From: Rhodococcus rhodnii NBRC 100604
Lineage (GTDB): Bacteria; Actinomycetota; Actinomycetes; Mycobacteriales; Mycobacteriaceae
Assembly: GCF_001894925.1 (NCBI RefSeq)
Contig: NZ_BCXD01000010.1
Coordinates: forward strand, 62,001-126,000
DNA: 64,000 nt
Direction of reading: 5' to 3'
The translations under genes and the position numbers were made by a program. A model generated the notes under the pieces. The model searched no databases, was not told where the DNA came from, and saw only the letters and a list, made by a program, of their open reading frames with translations. Positions within the stretch are counted from its first letter, which is position 1. Each line of letters opens with the position of its first letter. This document shows positions 59,901 to 64,000 of the stretch, one piece after another.

Positions 59901-61720
59901 GTGTCCGCGCCGGCGCCGTCGTCCACTCCCCGCGGATCGACGAGCGAGAAATCGTAGATCCACGCGTCGGGACGACCGGGACCGCTCACGGTGTAGGGCC
60001 GCTCGTCGTGGACCTCGTAGCCCAGGCTCTGCAGGATCGGGAGGATCTGGCCGAGCGAGAGCGCGCTCCCCCGAACGTAGACCGTGACGCGCCAGCGGTC
60101 GGCGCGGGTGTGGGCGAGGCGGACGTCGACGTCGCCGACGGCGAGGGCATCGAGCAGCGCGACGTCCCGGACCGCCCGCAGCGCCTCGAAGTCCTCCTTG
60201 TACGCCTCGGGCAGCGCGGCGAGCGCCCACCGGATCATCGTGGGCGAGAAGCCTGCTCGCATGGCGGCGTCGTCGAAGCGATCGTCCCAGCCGCGGCTGA
60301 TCTCGATGAGACCCGCTTCGATCCGCTCGCGATCGGCCTCCGTGATGCGATGCGGCAGAACGTGTCCCGGTGCGGCGTCGCGGAGCACCACGTGCACCAT
60401 CGCGAGGGCCGACTCGGTGACGCGCGCGGTGTATTCGACCGTGCCGGCGTGGAACTCGCGGGCCAGCGCGTCCTGCATCGCGACCCGTACCCGCGTCGTG
60501 TAGCGGTCGCGGGGCAGGTAGATCAGGCACGAGACGAACCGTTCGAACCGATCGCCGCGCACGAACAGGCGCACACTGCGCCGCCGCCCGATGCTGTGGA
60601 CGGCCTCAACGGTCTCGGCGAGGACCTCGGGGCTGCTGGCGAACAGTTCGGTCTTCGGCAAGTCCTCGATGATCTCGAGCATCGCCTGCCCGGAATACGA
60701 TTCGAGTGGGAAACCCGCACCCTCGATGACGGCGCGCGCACGGCGGCCGACGACGGGGATGTCGAGCACGTTGCGATGCAACGCCGACACCGTGAAGACG
60801 CCGAGGAACCTGTGCTCGCCGATCACCGCGCCGTCCGTACCGAACACCGCGACCCCCGCGAAGAAGGGATACGCCGCGCGGTGAACCGTTGCGGGAGCGG
60901 AACCTTCGGTCAGGACCAGCAACCGGGAGTCGCCGTCGCGGACGGCGTCGCGCGCGGCCAGTGCGCCGTCGTCTACGCGCGAGCGCAGCAGCCCGAGCCC
61001 GCTGTCGCGGACCGGCACCATCGGCCGGTGGCCGTCCGCGCCGAGCTCGTCCGCGCGGGCGAGCCGGTGGTACCCGAGCAGGGTGAAGTTGCCGTCCGCC
61101 ATCCACCGCAGCAGGTCGGTGCAGTCCGAGCGCTCCTGCTCGCCGACCGTCGCCGGCAACGCCGCGTCGGCGACGTCGTCCGCGAGATCGAGCTGGATGC
61201 GGCGCATCGCGTCACCGTCGTGGACGACGGCGGCGACGTCCTCGAGCACGCCCACGATCTCGACGGCGAGCACGTCCAGCACGTCGCGGGCGGTGTGGGG
61301 ATCGAGATGGACGTGGATCCACGACTCGGCGACGACGCGCTCGCTCGGCGACGCCTGCGCGGCCGCGCCGATCTCGACGAGGGTGCCGTTCTGCGCCCGG
61401 CGGACCTGCATCACGGGATGGACGAGTTCGCCGACGACGATGCCGAGCCTGCCGAGCAGAGCGAGCAGCGATTCGACGAGGAGCGGCATGTCGTCGACGA
61501 CGATCTGCAGCGACGGCGCGATGCCGTCGCTGCGGTGCACGCGGGTGAGGATGCGGCCGGTGGGCCGGTTCAGTGCGAGTTCGACGTGCGCCCGCACGAC
61601 GGCCTCCGCCGAGCCCGCGATGGGATCGGTGCTGTCGCCACGATCGACCGTCCGGAAGTACTCCGGGGCGGCCTGCGCCGCGAGCCGATCGATCGAGTTC
61701 CCGGTTCCCGACATCGTCAC
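56912..61720 (-). CDS. gdh: NAD-dependent glutamate dehydrogenase, large (L_180) type
   Basis: Converts glutamate to 2-oxoglutarate and ammonia with NAD+. The 1,602 residues match the roughly 180-kDa enzyme, such as Rv2476c (about 1,620). The catalytic part in the second half has [36 protein letters not shown], with the Lys residues, then GAKGGFVVK, and later [13 protein letters not shown] and [11 protein letters not shown]. The N-terminal half carries ACT-like and PAS-like regulatory segments. The GTG at 61720 has AAGG about 9 nt upstream; GTG 61738 and ATG 61714 are alternatives. In mycobacteria this enzyme is controlled by GarA. It is followed by a thioesterase gene. Confidence 0.96.
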   Translation of the reverse strand: [1602 protein letters not shown]

Positions 61721-61737
61721 TGATCGCATCCTTCGCA

Positions 61738-61779
61738 CGTCGCCGCGGCCATCCCTCTTGGAGGGTAGCCGCGGCGACG
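61738..61779 (-). terminator. Terminator of ettA-thioesterase operon
   Basis: CGTCGCCGCGGC (61738-61749) pairs with GCCGCGGCGACG (61768-61779), with a further CCCTC/GAGGG inner stem. It sits between the thioesterase stop and the gdh start, so gdh must have a promoter very close to or overlapping it. Confidence 0.75.
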
Positions 61780-61817
61780 GCGTCGGGGGGGCGATCGACG
61801 GGCGGTCGCCGCGTGGG

Positions 61818-62268
61818 CTAGGACACCGCTACGGTCTCGCTATCGGCCTCGACGACGAGATGCCGTGTCAGGACGTCGCGTTCCGTGTCGGTGAGCGCGC
61901 GCTTGGTCTCGCCGATCGCGTCGAAGCCGACGAGCACGGCGTCACCGATGCCGCACACGGCACCGAGGCTGTCGCGGATCACGTGCCGCAACCGGAACGA
62001 CGACGTCGACAGGCTCAGCACCGACAGTTCGACGGCGAGCGGACTCGACTCGTCCTTGATGGGACGCAGGAACTCGAGTTCCATTCGCCGCACGACCATC
62101 GCCTCGCGCGGGTCGGGCCGCGTGCCCTGCGAGAGCGACTTCATGAACAGCACTCGCGCTTCCTGCATGTACTCCAGGAACAGCGTGTTGTTGACGTGCC
62201 CCAAGCGATCGGAATCGCCCCAGCGCACATGGACCTCCGCGACGAACGTCTCGCCCGTGCTCGCGCCG

Positions 62269-62276
<8 letters not shown>
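61818..62276 (-). CDS. Acyl-CoA thioesterase, 4HBT hot-dog fold
   Basis: Protein of 152 residues. The catalytic segment is VHVRWGDSDRLGHVNNTLFLEYMQEARVLFM, the DxDxxGHVNN signature of 4HBT thioesterases, followed by RRMELEFLRPI and LVGFDAIGETKRALTDTER. The substrate is unknown. The GTG at 62276 overlaps the ettA stop by 8 bp, so it is cotranscribed and coupled with ettA. It differs clearly from the other thioesterase at 56,415. Confidence 0.93.
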
Positions 62277-63945
<1,669 letters not shown>

Positions 63946-64000
63946 CGTTGGCCAACTCTCCTAGCTGGGGAAATGTGGAGGACAGGGCGGACTCTCCCGC

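Noticed and set aside
56870-61723. Very long plus-strand ORF (over 1,600 codons) antisense to gdh
   Set aside because: It mirrors the gdh codons in a GC-rich genome; its translation is Arg/Asp/Glu/Val-rich with no motif, while the minus-strand frame has clear glutamate dehydrogenase motifs.

Overview
The window is a GC-rich, gene-dense chromosomal segment of an actinobacterium, most likely a Rhodococcus or close relative in the order Mycobacteriales. The gene order matches, from memory, Mycobacterium tuberculosis Rv2417c to Rv2477c almost throughout: degV, octT, gpgP, rsfS, nadD, a VWA/MoxR pair, proA, rbsK, proB, obgE, rpmA, rplU, rne, ndk, a DUF4233 gene, folC, valS, clpX, clpP2, clpP1, tig, nei1, rpiB, a mycothiol-type DsbA-like protein, pepN, an HNH gene, glbO, aglA, two conserved genes, the large NAD-glutamate dehydrogenase and ettA. 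A mycothiol-linked oxidoreductase and the methylglucose-lipopolysaccharide genes gpgP/octT support this placement. Genus assignment is an inference. I see no prophage, insertion sequence, rRNA operon or CRISPR array.

Layout. 1-2,660: a copper operon (secreted His-rich protein, then copA running off the window) behind a promoter holding two CsoR-type palindromes. 2,797-6,234: a tightly overlapped minus-strand operon nadD-rsfS-gpgP-octT-degV. 6,254-9,946: VWA/CoxE protein, MoxR ATPase and proA. 10,180-19,877: a plus-strand accessory block between proA and proB, with a ProP-like osmolyte transporter, ribokinase, a RecQ helicase with a phosphoribosyltransferase-like tail, ectABC, a 2-hydroxyacid dehydrogenase and a sirtuin. 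19,772-27,568: proB, obgE, L27, L21, RNase E and NDP kinase. 27,574-34,220: DUF4233, folC, valS and an S9 peptidase. 34,457-41,253: fdhD, a tiny membrane-protein candidate, a GNAT, aroQ, clpX, clpP2, clpP1 and trigger factor. 41,401-41,690: tRNA-Pro and tRNA-Gly. 41,924-52,588: a Gly/Asp/Met-rich membrane protein, nei1, rpiB, an M48 protease, a DsbA-like protein, pepN, dinB, a GT-C mannosyltransferase-like protein, a DUF5130 pair and an HNH nuclease. 52,771-63,945: glbO, a frameshifted alpha-glucosidase, a DMT transporter, a conserved hypothetical, a thioesterase, gdh, a second thioesterase and ettA.

Much of the window is core physiology: translation (rsfS, obgE, L21, L27, valS, tig, ettA), RNA decay (rne) and proteolysis (ClpXP1P2, PepN). 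Osmoprotection is clustered: proline synthesis (proA, proB) brackets ectoine synthesis (ectABC) and a compatible-solute transporter. Points that stand out are a LexA-type SOS box lying on the dinB start codon, an aglA-like gene broken exactly at its catalytic Asp, the copper promoter architecture with a two-repeat HVHP protein, domain additions on RecQ and RNase E, and small ORFs with good ribosome binding sites.
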